A stretch of DNA of 6,742 bases from an uncultured Flammeovirgaceae bacterium. GTDB taxonomy: Bacteria > Bacteroidota > Bacteroidia > Cytophagales > Cyclobacteriaceae. Numbering within the stretch: the first letter of the stretch is position 1; the number at the start of each line of letters is the position of its first letter. Made by a program: the position numbers and the translations under genes. The notes under the pieces were generated by a model. That model was not told where the DNA came from. It made no database searches and saw only the letters and a list, made by a program, of their open reading frames with translations. Positions 1 through 6,742 of the stretch are shown here, piece after piece. The DNA lies in NCBI GenBank assembly GCA_946480685.1, contig CAMLLI010000241.1, forward strand, positions 1 through 6,742, given 5' to 3'.

Positions 1-234
1 GCCGGAGCAACGGATGGTTTTGTGAAAGTAATTTTCGATGCTAAATACGGCGAATGGTTAGGTGCTCACTTCATTGGTGCTAACGTAACCGAGATGATCG
101 CAGAAGTTGTAGCTGCGCGTAAGCTGGAAACAACCGGACACGAGATCATTAAATCTGTTCACCCTCACCCTACCATGAGTGAAGCGATTATGGAAGCCGC
201 TGCTGCTGCCTACGGTGAAGTGATCCATATATAG
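1..234 (+). CDS. lpdA: Dihydrolipoamide dehydrogenase (E3), C-terminal part
   Basis: This is the last 77 codons of a flavoprotein disulfide reductase that reoxidises lipoyl groups with NAD+ in the pyruvate and 2-oxoglutarate dehydrogenase complexes and in the glycine cleavage system. The frame is open from base 1 and ends at TAG, so the 5' part lies outside the window. The visible part is the C-terminal dimerisation domain: a short strand-turn segment (VKVIFDAKYGEWLGAHFIG), a helix with EMIAE, and the signature HPHPTMSE. In that motif the His before PT and the Glu five residues later form the catalytic His-Glu dyad of the family. The protein ends in GEVIHI, close to the usual E3 length after the motif. 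An internal GTG at 22 is not the true start. A hairpin terminator follows 20 bases after the stop. Identification as E3 rather than mercuric or glutathione reductase rests on this motif and on the helix sequence around it. Confidence 0.93.
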   Translation, partial: AGATDGFVKVIFDAKYGEWLGAHFIGANVTEMIAEVVAARKLETTGHEIIKSVHPHPTMSEAIMEAAAAAYGEVIHI

Positions 235-254
235 TATATATCTATCTTAAATAG

Positions 255-289
255 AAGAAGCCCCGCGAGTAACGGGGCTTCTTTGTTTT
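255..289 (+). terminator. Rho-independent terminator of lpdA, probably bidirectional
   Basis: An 11-bp perfect stem (255-265 with 273-283, core GAAGCCCCG/CGGGGCTTC) closes a 7-base loop and is followed by a T-rich tail (TTGTTTT). It sits between the convergent lpdA and TonB-receptor genes. Read on the minus strand, the same stem is followed by TTCTATTT, a weaker tail, so it may also end receptor transcription. No other hairpin of this strength is seen between 235 and 313. Confidence 0.9.
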
Positions 290-313
290 ATAGCGGGTTG
301 AACTATATACTGA

Positions 314-2569
314 TCAGAAGAATATTGAAACACCTGCCTTAAAGAAGAAAGGTGTGCCGGGTGTAAAGTGGATCTCAGAAACCGGGTCAGCTTCATTAAA
401 CAGCCGCGACTCCGTATCGAATTGCGCTTCTTTCCACTCGGTGTTAAATATATTCTCGGCAGTAAAGCTTAACTCAAAGCGTGGTCGGGTATATTTCACG
501 ACAGCATCTGCCAGAAAATATCCATCGGCTACTACAGAGTTATCTTCGTTTGCAGCCCGATCGCCCATATAGCGATAACGCAAACTGCCGTTCAGCCCGT
601 TCTTCATGCGGAAAGTAAGTCCGCCAATGCTGGTGAATGTAGGGGCCAGTGGTATATAATCTTGTCCTTCCGGTTCGCCTTTTGCTTTCGGATCAGTCAG
701 GTTGACATCCGTATCGAAATATAGCCATGGTGCTACCTGGTAACGAATAGATACATCTATACCTTTGCGTGACGTTTTACCGCTGGGTTCTACAATGCCT
801 TCGTCTCCGACATATACAAACTCCTGGTCGAGATCGAGTGTCCATAAGGCAGCGTTTACAATTATAGAATTGCCCAATTTCCAGGTACCACCTATATCTA
901 TACCATAAGCTTTTGGCAGAATGTCTTCACCACTTTCGGCAACCACTACGCGTGTATCGTTGGAATGAAACCCTATACCGCTTTTAATGAACAGATTCAG
1001 ATTCGGTGTAGCGTTATAACTAATATTGAACTTGGGCGATACCGCAGCTTTGCTTACGCTTTGCTTTTTGTAATCAGCAGTGAGGGCATCTACATAGTTA
1101 AATGTAAAATGGTCAAGTCGCACGGCAGCATTCAGCGAGAGTTTATGCGACAGGTAAAGCGTCTCATTTACATAGGCAAACAAATTGGTCTCATCAATAT
1201 CGCCACGTGCAACATCATTGATGAATTGCTTGCGCGAACGGGTATGGTATAAATGTATATCATTCACATTATCATACCGGAATCCCGCACCGATCTTACT
1301 AAGTAGTGTTTTCTGTCCCAATGATGATTCACGGTGATAATTACCATGATAACCATATATATTTCGCGACTCACTTTGTGTAATCTGATCGCCGTTAACC
1401 GGATCATTCAGAAAGAATGTAAAATTCGAGATCAGTTTGAAATCATATTTGGTGTAGTATAATTGATTCTCAAATATACCGCCATCGTCTTGCGCAGCCG
1501 TGTGTTTTACCCAGGCGTTGGTGCGTGACGTTTCACCACCCTCGGTCGGATCGATGGAACCAAAGCGCGATATAGCTCCGCTTTCAACAGCGCGTTCAGG
1601 TACTTGTCCCGATGCATCCCAGCTACTGGTAAATGTAGAAAGACCTATAGTAATCGTCTGGTTATCATTTATCGTAGTGTTGTACTTCGTCATCAGGTTA
1701 ATACGGTTGAAGTACTGGTTATACTGAAAGTAGCCGTCTGTTCTGAAAAACTCGGAAGCTATATACAGGTTTTCGCGCTTGTTGCCTTCGTTTCGTTTCA
1801 GAAGGTTGATCGCGTTTACGTTTCGTAAGGTTCCAAATCTTCCGCCTTCAATCTTTACCATGTTCTGGTCAAGTGAATTGCGCGTGAGGAACGATGCATA
1901 GCCCGCAGTTGTCAGGTTACCCCTGTCAGCATAGTATGGTCCTTTGTTAAAATCGACATGATCAACAAGTTCCGGTATAAGAAAGTGAAGATCGGAGTAA
2001 CCTTGTCCATGAGCATGCGATACCATATTTACCGGCAAACCATCTACTTCCAGGTTTATATCGGTGCCGTGGTCAATATCAAAGCCTCGTAAAAATATTT
2101 GCTCCGCTTTACCGCCACCGGCATGTTGAGCGATAAATAGTCCGGGGATCATGCGAAGTATATCCTGCGATGTGTTAACCGGTCTTAGCTTAATATCAAC
2201 CTGCGAGATCGTGTTGGTTTCATGATCCGGCTGCCCGGTAATCACTACATCGGATAAAAGCAAACCTCCGGTTGTTAAGGCAGCAGAGAGCGTTGCTGTT
2301 TGTCCGTCTTTAATTGTTATCGGTTGATTCACGGAAGTATAGGCTACATTGGATATCGTTACCGTATAATCTCCAGCCGGTATATTTCTGAACTGGAAAC
2401 GACCCAGTTTATCGGCGGACGTACCACGCTGCAATGACTGTATATAAATATTGGCATCGGGCAGTGGTGTACTTTCAGAATTGGTGATCACTCCGGTAAG
2501 CGTTCCCTGCGCCACTGCAATATTCAGGGCGAGCAAGAACATACCGAAATGAAGTATAGTATATTTCAT
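314..2569 (-). CDS. TonB-dependent outer-membrane receptor with carboxypeptidase-regulatory-like domain; candidate metal receptor
   Basis: This 751-residue outer-membrane receptor would import a ligand into the periplasm using TonB/ExbBD energy. In order it shows: a signal peptide (residues 1-20, MKYT start, hydrophobic core, AVA before Gln21); a carboxypeptidase-regulatory-like beta-sandwich (about 22-98, with GxLTGVITN...PLPDANIYI and GRFQFRNIPAGDYTV); a TonB-box-like LSDVVITG near 105-112; a plug (about 114-235, with IFLRGFDIDHGTDINLEVDG); and a beta-barrel ending in Phe751, the usual terminal aromatic. The plug carries many histidines (149, 167, 185, 187, 195, 204), and a His-rich protein gene lies directly upstream on the same strand, so a transition-metal ligand is my inference. 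The frame is open up to 2680, but those extra 37 residues do not form a signal peptide, so I chose the ATG at 2567-2569. It has no Shine-Dalgarno sequence, as is usual in Bacteroidota. The exact substrate cannot be read from the sequence. Confidence 0.92.
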   Translation of the reverse strand: MKYTILHFGMFLLALNIAVAQGTLTGVITNSESTPLPDANIYIQSLQRGTSADKLGRFQFRNIPAGDYTVTISNVAYTSVNQPITIKDGQTATLSAALTTGGLLLSDVVITGQPDHETNTISQVDIKLRPVNTSQDILRMIPGLFIAQHAGGGKAEQIFLRGFDIDHGTDINLEVDGLPVNMVSHAHGQGYSDLHFLIPELVDHVDFNKGPYYADRGNLTTAGYASFLTRNSLDQNMVKIEGGRFGTLRNVNAINLLKRNEGNKRENLYIASEFFRTDGYFQYNQYFNRINLMTKYNTTINDNQTITIGLSTFTSSWDASGQVPERAVESGAISRFGSIDPTEGGETSRTNAWVKHTAAQDDGGIFENQLYYTKYDFKLISNFTFFLNDPVNGDQITQSESRNIYGYHGNYHRESSLGQKTLLSKIGAGFRYDNVNDIHLYHTRSRKQFINDVARGDIDETNLFAYVNETLYLSHKLSLNAAVRLDHFTFNYVDALTADYKKQSVSKAAVSPKFNISYNATPNLNLFIKSGIGFHSNDTRVVVAESGEDILPKAYGIDIGGTWKLGNSIIVNAALWTLDLDQEFVYVGDEGIVEPSGKTSRKGIDVSIRYQVAPWLYFDTDVNLTDPKAKGEPEGQDYIPLAPTFTSIGGLTFRMKNGLNGSLRYRYMGDRAANEDNSVVADGYFLADAVVKYTRPRFELSFTAENIFNTEWKEAQFDTESRLFNEADPVSEIHFTPGTPFFFKAGVSIFF

Positions 2570-2681
2570 TGGTTCAATAATCAAATAATAGAAAAAGAGA
2601 ACAGCATATACCTGTAGGGAGTAACTTGAAGGCAAAGCCCATACGTGTACCCGACAGTATAGTTTACGGATGCATATCACC

Positions 2682-2695
2682 TGGTGAATTCACCA
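2682..2695. promoter_or_regulatory. Perfect 14-bp palindrome in the gap between the His-rich gene and the receptor gene
   Basis: TGGTGAATTCACCA is a perfect inverted repeat with no spacer, lying 20 bp beyond the stop of the His-rich gene and 113 bp before the receptor start. A GGTGA half-copy follows it on the minus strand (GGTGATATGCATCC). With no spacer it would form a poor RNA hairpin, and it has no T-tract, so an operator for a dimeric regulator fits better than a terminator. I do not recognise it as a known Fur, Zur or other box, and it may be chance. The rest of the 145-bp gap (2570-2714) shows no clear promoter or riboswitch. Confidence 0.35.
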
Positions 2696-2714
2696 AATGC
2701 CAGCAGTTATATAT

Positions 2715-3095
2715 CTATAACAGTCGAGGGGGTGGTGTTGATGGATTGCTGTCTGCATACCGGAGTGGAAACGCATGACTTGCTTCCAGCATACCGGTAT
2801 AGGAAATTACGAACGCGAAAGATGGTTGTTGCTGACAGTAAAGAAAGAAATGAACTAATGATGGAAACTCTGTACTCTCAGCCGAATCGTTTTCAGAAAG
2901 ATGGTGATGATCGTGTGAATCATGATGATGTTCATGATCGTGAAATGTGTGATGATGATCATGGTCATGGTTATGCAGGTCACTGTGATCATGCGCTGCC
3001 ATCCAGTGCAACAGATCGTGCGCCATCTCGAGCGATCCATAGCTGAGCATGGAAAGCGCGTAGAGTGTCAACAATATGGCTGCAATCTGTTTCAC
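2715..3095 (-). CDS. Small histidine-rich exported or membrane-anchored protein, putative metal binding
   Basis: This is a 126-residue protein that I cannot assign to a named family. Residues 1-20 (MKQIAAILLTLYALSMLSYG) form an N-terminal hydrophobic signal or anchor. Residues 26-65 hold 19 histidines in 40 positions, alternating with Asp and Glu (HDHDHHH-like runs), a typical low-complexity binding tract for Zn, Ni, Co or Cu. A moderately hydrophobic stretch follows (about 80-101, with one Cys at 87), then a proline-rich end, PSTPPPRLL. The start codon is GTG (3093-3095); an in-frame TGA lies two codons upstream, so no earlier start is possible, and the next Met is residue 16, which would remove most of the hydrophobic segment. 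It is the first gene of the pair with the TonB receptor. It may act as a periplasmic metal buffer or sensor, but that role is inferred. It is separated from the upstream DUF2723 gene by a terminator. Confidence 0.75.
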   Translation of the reverse strand: MKQIAAILLTLYALSMLSYGSLEMAHDLLHWMAAHDHSDLHNHDHDHHHTFHDHEHHHDSHDHHHLSENDSAESTEFPSLVHFFLYCQQQPSFAFVISYTGMLEASHAFPLRYADSNPSTPPPRLL

Positions 3096-3158
3096 AAGTC
3101 AGAATGGGAAATTCTTCGGGCAGTAAAGTTCAGGAAACGAAACTGGAATAAAAAGATT

Positions 3159-3174
3159 TAGCGATGTTCCGCTA
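3159..3174. repeat. Short inverted repeat upstream of the His-rich gene
   Basis: TAGCG-6 bases-CGCTA forms perfect 5-bp arms, 64 bp upstream of the GTG start of the His-rich gene and just past the DUF2723 terminator. The position suits an operator or promoter-proximal site, but arms this short occur often by chance. I see no match to the Bacteroidetes TAnnTTTG promoter element on the minus strand between 3096 and 3185. Confidence 0.2.
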
Positions 3175-3187
3175 GAAAGAGGCGATT

Positions 3188-3217
3188 AAAAAACCCTTCG
3201 GGGATTTCCGAAGGGTT
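3188..3217 (-). terminator. Rho-independent terminator of the DUF2723 gene
   Basis: A 10-bp perfect stem (AACCCTTCGG at 3192-3201 with CCGAAGGGTT at 3208-3217) closes a 6-base loop. On the minus strand it ends in a run of six T (complement of 3188-3193), the last of which overlap the stem foot. It starts 13 bases beyond the TAA of the DUF2723 gene and isolates it from the His-rich gene downstream. The plus strand also has a loose T-rich tail, but no plus-strand gene ends here. Confidence 0.92.
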
Positions 3218-3229
3218 CTTTGATTTGTT

Positions 3230-6193
3230 TTAGTAGTTTGATCGGTCTAACTGAAATGCTGCTGTGTGTTTCGAGTAAGCATCTTCAATTTTCTTCGCCA
3301 GCTCCTCTTCACCGTAGCGATGCAATGTATTTTGCAACTCGCCCAGTATAACAATGTTAATCTGTAGCTCGCGACCGTATTCACGTTTCTTGATATAGTA
3401 GTCTGCCAATTCATCTGCACGTGTCCACATGGCATTGGCAACTTCAATGGCTTTTTCTTTTTCGCCCACTTCAAAGAGTAAACCTACAGCTTGAGCAGAT
3501 GTATAGTCATAACGAACAGAAGCGTCCGGCATTTTTGCAAGACTGAATAACAACACTTCGCGCGCTTTAGCGGAGTCACCTTTTTTGATCAAGGCTTCAG
3601 CGAGAGAATTGAAACTGCTGCGGTGATTCAGAATAAAGTTACGGTAGTCCTGTGTATAGTATACCGAAGGATCGTCAACATTTCTGAACTGGAACTTCTT
3701 CGTCATATTCTCGAAGCTCACGTTGGTGTTCACCAGCTCTGATTGATTGAAAGGCTTCGGATTAAGTATCGGTAAGATGCGATAGGCGTTTCCTTCCTGT
3801 ACTACATAACGGCTCAGGTCTACATTAAACTGTGCCAGCGATGTGTTGTTTACATATAGCGGACGTTCCCAGTTGGAAGTGGCAAGCAGATCAAGCATAG
3901 CGAGATCTTTACGCTCCAATGAATTTCCTTTCACCCGTAAATGCATTTCAGGCACTACGAGGCTGTCCATTCCTTCTGGAATGATGCCGAGTTGTTTTAC
4001 CTTGTCAACATCAACTTTCAATACAATGTCTTTGGTAGGAAGCATATAGCGTTCACCGCGATATTCAGGGTTCAGAAGACTCTTGTTGTTATCACGCAGC
4101 AATTGCAGGTACTTAACAAGATCCATCTGTTTGATACCGGCATTGTAGTACGGTATATATTGCGTTTTATCGTCACGATAGTTAGCGAGGCTCAATGTAT
4201 ATGGGAACGGCTTCGACTCGTACGCGCTGCGTGTAGTCTGCTCGATGTACCAGTCAGTATTATAGTAACTCAACACGATAACACGAAGGTCGGTACGTAC
4301 GCCTTCAACATCCTGTGCATACCATAACGGGAAGGTATCGTTATCACCACCCGTAAAGAGCACACCATCTTTCGCGCACGACTGCAGGTAATTTACAGCG
4401 GAGTCAACCGAGAAATAACGATTCGCACGATCGTGATCGTCCCATCCCTGCTGGGCCATGAGCACCGGTGCAGGCAATGCGATCAGTGTAGCAGCAATAC
4501 CTGCTGTTTTCAGATTACCTAAATATCTACCGAGCGTCTCCGCTATAGCAATCACGGCAAAACCTATCCAGAAGCAGTATGCATAGTACGAACCGGTATA
4601 GATATAGTCACGTTCACGCGGTTCGGTAGGAGGTGAGTTCAGGTATATAACAAGGGCAACACCGGTAAGTATAAAGAGAAGTGCCACCACTACAAAGTTA
4701 CGTGTGTTGTGTACCGACTGATAGAACATACCCACAAGTCCGAGCACAAAAGGAATCATAAAGAAGTTATTCCGTCCGCGGTTTTCAGAAAGCATCGGAG
4801 GAAGTTCTTCGAACCAGTTTGACGGGCCCATCCAGTCAGCATTTTGAATATCACTTTCGCGGCCAGCAAAGTTGAAGAAGAAGTAACGTACATACATCCA
4901 TCCGATCTGGTGCTGTACCATGAAACTGATATTGTCAGCGAACGTTGGTTTTTGTCCTTCCTGCAGTCCTAATCTGTCACGGTATATCTGCGCATGATCT
5001 GGATCACTGCTATAGATACGTGGCAATATAGTTTGCTGACCAGGCTCATATTCATATTCGAACTTGCGATCCTTGACCTCATACTTGTCTTTTCCTTTTT
5101 TATAGTTAACACCACCTTCTTTTATACCGATAGGTTGTGCTGTAAAGTAAGGACCGTACAACAACGGGCGACTTCCATACTGCTCGCGTTTCAGGTAGCT
5201 CACGAAGCTCATCACATCCGAAGGGTCATTCTCATCGATCGGAGGATTGTCGTTCGAACGGATCACCACCAGCGCATACGAAGCGTATCCAATCAGTACA
5301 AAGGCAAGTGCATTCAATGCAGTGTTTAATAATACTCGCTGCTGTTTTTGAGTGTATATAATTCCCCAGATCAATGCAGCAAACAGTAACAGCGCAAAGA
5401 TGATAGCACCCGAACCGAATGGAAGTCCTACACTGTTGATAAAGAAAATTTCAAACTTACCGGCCAGCGTTGGCAAGCCCGGTATAATTATATCGTTGAT
5501 GAAGAAGATGATCAACAGACTTACCAGCATAGCCGCGATAACGCCCCATGTAGTAGGCTTGTATTTTTTGAAATAGTAGATGAGTGCCAATGCAGGGATT
5601 GTAACGAGGTTCAACAAGTGAACGCCAATGGAAAGTCCCATCATATAGAAGATAAGCAACAACCAGCGGTTGGCTTTTGATTCGTCTTCAATCACCTCCC
5701 ACTTCAACATAGCCCATACAACAAAGGCCGTGAAGAAAGAGGACATGGCATATACCTCTGCTTCAACAGCCGAGAACCATGCAGAGTCTGTGAAGGTATA
5801 CGCGAGTGATCCGATAAGACCAGCGCCCATCAGTACCCATGTTTTGTCGGACGTTAATTCTTCTTCTGTTCTGATCTTCATAAGCTTGCGGCCAAACAGA
5901 ACGATAGACCAGAAGAGGAACAATGCCGTAAAGGCACTGGCCAGTACACTGCTGAAGTTTATCCAGTAGGCAACTTTAGTTACATCACCAAAAGCAAGGA
6001 AAGAGAAGAGACGGCCGAGCAAAAGAAAGAACGGTGCTCCGGGAGGGTGGGGTACCTGTAATTTATACGATACCGAAATAAATTCACCACAATCCCAGTA
6101 GCTGGCGGTTTCCTCCATGGTTAGCCAATACGTAATGAGAGCAACGGCAAAAACAATCCAGCCGGTGATGTTATTGGTTTTCTGAAAATTCAT
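3230..6193 (-). CDS. DUF2723 family polytopic membrane protein, putative GT-C-type glycosyltransferase (TMEM260-like)
   Basis: This is a 987-residue inner-membrane protein. Residues 1-311 carry about nine hydrophobic segments, and four more lie between about 477 and 580. The first non-membrane loop has the DUF2723 signature WDCGEF (33-38), followed by HPPGAP (49-54). Further family-like motifs are AEVYAM (145-150), GLSIGVHLLNL (186-196), EPRERDY (524-530) and GGDNDTFPLWYAQ (615-627). Residues 580-850 form a large soluble, probably periplasmic, domain. The tail (about 860-980) is helical and TPR-like. The family includes human TMEM260, reported as a protein O-mannosyltransferase, and the acidic first loop resembles the catalytic loop of GT-C enzymes using lipid-linked sugars. 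A role in periplasmic protein O-glycosylation is therefore reasonable but inferred. The ATG at 6191-6193 begins a short cytoplasmic N-terminus before the first membrane segment. The gene appears monocistronic, with its own terminator, and is divergent from the aminotransferase gene. Confidence 0.9.
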   Translation of the reverse strand: MNFQKTNNITGWIVFAVALITYWLTMEETASYWDCGEFISVSYKLQVPHPPGAPFFLLLGRLFSFLAFGDVTKVAYWINFSSVLASAFTALFLFWSIVLFGRKLMKIRTEEELTSDKTWVLMGAGLIGSLAYTFTDSAWFSAVEAEVYAMSSFFTAFVVWAMLKWEVIEDESKANRWLLLIFYMMGLSIGVHLLNLVTIPALALIYYFKKYKPTTWGVIAAMLVSLLIIFFINDIIIPGLPTLAGKFEIFFINSVGLPFGSGAIIFALLLFAALIWGIIYTQKQQRVLLNTALNALAFVLIGYASYALVVIRSNDNPPIDENDPSDVMSFVSYLKREQYGSRPLLYGPYFTAQPIGIKEGGVNYKKGKDKYEVKDRKFEYEYEPGQQTILPRIYSSDPDHAQIYRDRLGLQEGQKPTFADNISFMVQHQIGWMYVRYFFFNFAGRESDIQNADWMGPSNWFEELPPMLSENRGRNNFFMIPFVLGLVGMFYQSVHNTRNFVVVALLFILTGVALVIYLNSPPTEPRERDYIYTGSYYAYCFWIGFAVIAIAETLGRYLGNLKTAGIAATLIALPAPVLMAQQGWDDHDRANRYFSVDSAVNYLQSCAKDGVLFTGGDNDTFPLWYAQDVEGVRTDLRVIVLSYYNTDWYIEQTTRSAYESKPFPYTLSLANYRDDKTQYIPYYNAGIKQMDLVKYLQLLRDNNKSLLNPEYRGERYMLPTKDIVLKVDVDKVKQLGIIPEGMDSLVVPEMHLRVKGNSLERKDLAMLDLLATSNWERPLYVNNTSLAQFNVDLSRYVVQEGNAYRILPILNPKPFNQSELVNTNVSFENMTKKFQFRNVDDPSVYYTQDYRNFILNHRSSFNSLAEALIKKGDSAKAREVLLFSLAKMPDASVRYDYTSAQAVGLLFEVGEKEKAIEVANAMWTRADELADYYIKKREYGRELQINIVILGELQNTLHRYGEEELAKKIEDAYSKHTAAFQLDRSNY

Positions 6194-6297
6194 GTTGTAT
6201 GAAAATGATGACCTGTAATTAAAAGCCCGAAAATAAGGGAATTTTTACTTTTTCCGTGGAATAGATTTATAGAACGGCTTCGGGTAATGAAGACGTG

Positions 6298-6305
6298 TAT
6301 CTTTG
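6298..6305 (+). promoter_or_regulatory. Bacteroidetes-type -7 promoter element for the aminotransferase gene
   Basis: TATCTTTG is a perfect match to the Bacteroidetes primary-sigma -7 consensus TAnnTTTG, on the coding strand and 31 bases before the ATG at 6337. This would give a 5' leader of roughly 20-25 bases. A matching -33 TTTG is not seen at the usual spacing, so the assignment rests on one element. For the divergent DUF2723 gene the best minus-strand candidate is a one-mismatch TATTTTCG in the AT-rich stretch around 6228-6236. Nothing else stands out in the 143-bp intergenic region (6194-6336). Confidence 0.5.
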
Positions 6306-6336
6306 AATCAGAAAAGTTTAGCTATAGGCATATCGC

Positions 6337-6742
6337 ATGAGTAAAGAACCTATACCATTTTTATCGCTGGAGCCACAACATGCATTGATAAAGACCGCTG
6401 TGCAGCAGGCCGTTCAACAGGTTTACGACCGAAGCGCTTTTGTGTTGGGTGAAGAGGTGAATGCCTTTGAAAAGGAATACGCGGCATGGCATGGTGTTCA
6501 ATTCTGTATAGGTGTTGGCAACGGACTTGACGCATTGACGATGAGCTTGTTGGCTTGTGATGTAAAGCCTGGTGACGAGGTGATTGTACCGGCTCATACC
6601 TACCTGGCCACCTGGCTTGCTGTTAGCCGGACAGGAGCTACGATCGTTCCGGTAGAGCCGGACGAGAGTACATTTAACATCGATACATCGAAAATTGAAG
6701 AGGTCATCACACCCCGCACAAAAGTTATTCTGCCGGTACATC
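6337..6742 (+). CDS. DegT/DnrJ/EryC1/StrS-family PLP-dependent sugar aminotransferase, N-terminal part
   Basis: The frame is open from the ATG at 6337 to the right edge, giving 135 residues of a protein usually about 365-380 long. Enzymes of this family transfer an amino group from glutamate to a keto-sugar nucleotide, supplying amino sugars for surface polysaccharide, glycan or antibiotic synthesis. Visible signatures are the N-terminal IPFLSLEPQH, FVLGEEVNAFEKEYAAWHGV (about 35-54), GVGNGLDALTMSL (59-71, which holds the cofactor-phosphate contact region), PGDEVIVPAHTYLATWLAV (78-96) and ITPRTKVILPVH (124-135). The PLP-binding lysine, normally near residue 180-190, lies beyond the window, so it cannot be confirmed. 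Subfamily and sugar cannot be fixed from this part; the start resembles FdtB/QdtB/WecE-like members. No Shine-Dalgarno sequence is seen. A TAnnTTTG promoter element lies just upstream. Confidence 0.92.
   Translation, partial: MSKEPIPFLSLEPQHALIKTAVQQAVQQVYDRSAFVLGEEVNAFEKEYAAWHGVQFCIGVGNGLDALTMSLLACDVKPGDEVIVPAHTYLATWLAVSRTGATIVPVEPDESTFNIDTSKIEEVITPRTKVILPVH

Noticed and set aside
314..2569. Naming the receptor as a specific siderophore, vitamin B12 or ZnuD-type zinc receptor.
   Set aside because: The His-rich plug and neighbour support a metal ligand, but no substrate-specific motif is recognisable by eye, so no gene symbol was given.
2684..3046. Plus-strand open frame of 120 codons opposite the His-rich gene, itself rich in His and Asp.
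   Set aside because: The CAT/GAT repeat reads as His/Asp-like codons on the opposite strand too (ATG/ATC shifted into CAT/GAT), so the composition is a by-product. It has no signal, known motif or plausible promoter.
3941..4327. Plus-strand open frame of 128 codons inside the DUF2723 gene.
   Set aside because: It lies wholly antisense to a well-supported membrane-protein gene and shows no domain features or start signals.
6224..6246. CCC-8 bases-GGG followed by ATTTTT between the divergent genes, resembling a weak terminator on the plus strand.
   Set aside because: The stem has only three base pairs and no gene ends there; more likely AT-rich promoter sequence.
6361..6741. Minus-strand open frame opposite the right-edge gene.
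   Set aside because: The plus strand encodes a clear DegT-family aminotransferase here; the opposite frame has no recognisable motif.

Overview
The window looks like ordinary chromosomal DNA of a Bacteroidota (Bacteroidetes) bacterium. The support is: a TonB-dependent receptor with an N-terminal carboxypeptidase-regulatory-like domain, a large DUF2723 membrane protein of the type common in this phylum, no clear Shine-Dalgarno sequences before any start, and one perfect match to the Bacteroidetes -7 promoter element (TAnnTTTG). I cannot name the genus.

Layout, left to right. (1) Positions 1-234 (+) are the last 77 codons of dihydrolipoamide dehydrogenase (lpdA), ending at a strong hairpin terminator that probably also serves the convergent gene beyond it. 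(2) Positions 314-3095 (-) hold a probable two-gene unit. A 126-residue, extremely histidine-rich small exported or membrane protein (2715-3095, GTG start) comes first, followed by a 751-residue TonB-dependent outer-membrane receptor (314-2569) whose plug domain is also rich in histidine. Together they suggest outer-membrane uptake of a transition metal or metal complex; this is inference. The 145-bp gap between the two genes contains a perfect 14-bp palindrome that could be an operator. (3) Positions 3230-6193 (-) encode a 987-residue polytopic DUF2723 protein, related to the TMEM260-type protein O-mannosyltransferases, with its own terminator at 3188-3217. (4) After a 143-bp divergent intergenic region, a DegT/DnrJ/EryC1/StrS-family sugar aminotransferase starts at 6337 (+) and runs off the right edge.

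Functionally these are separate pieces: central carbon metabolism (lpdA), a probable metal-uptake module, and possibly glycan-related functions (DUF2723 and the aminotransferase, which are divergently transcribed). There are no mobile elements, RNA genes, CRISPR arrays or phage genes that I can see. The most interesting part is the pairing of the His-rich protein with the His-rich-plug receptor; I do not see strong evidence for a wholly new system.
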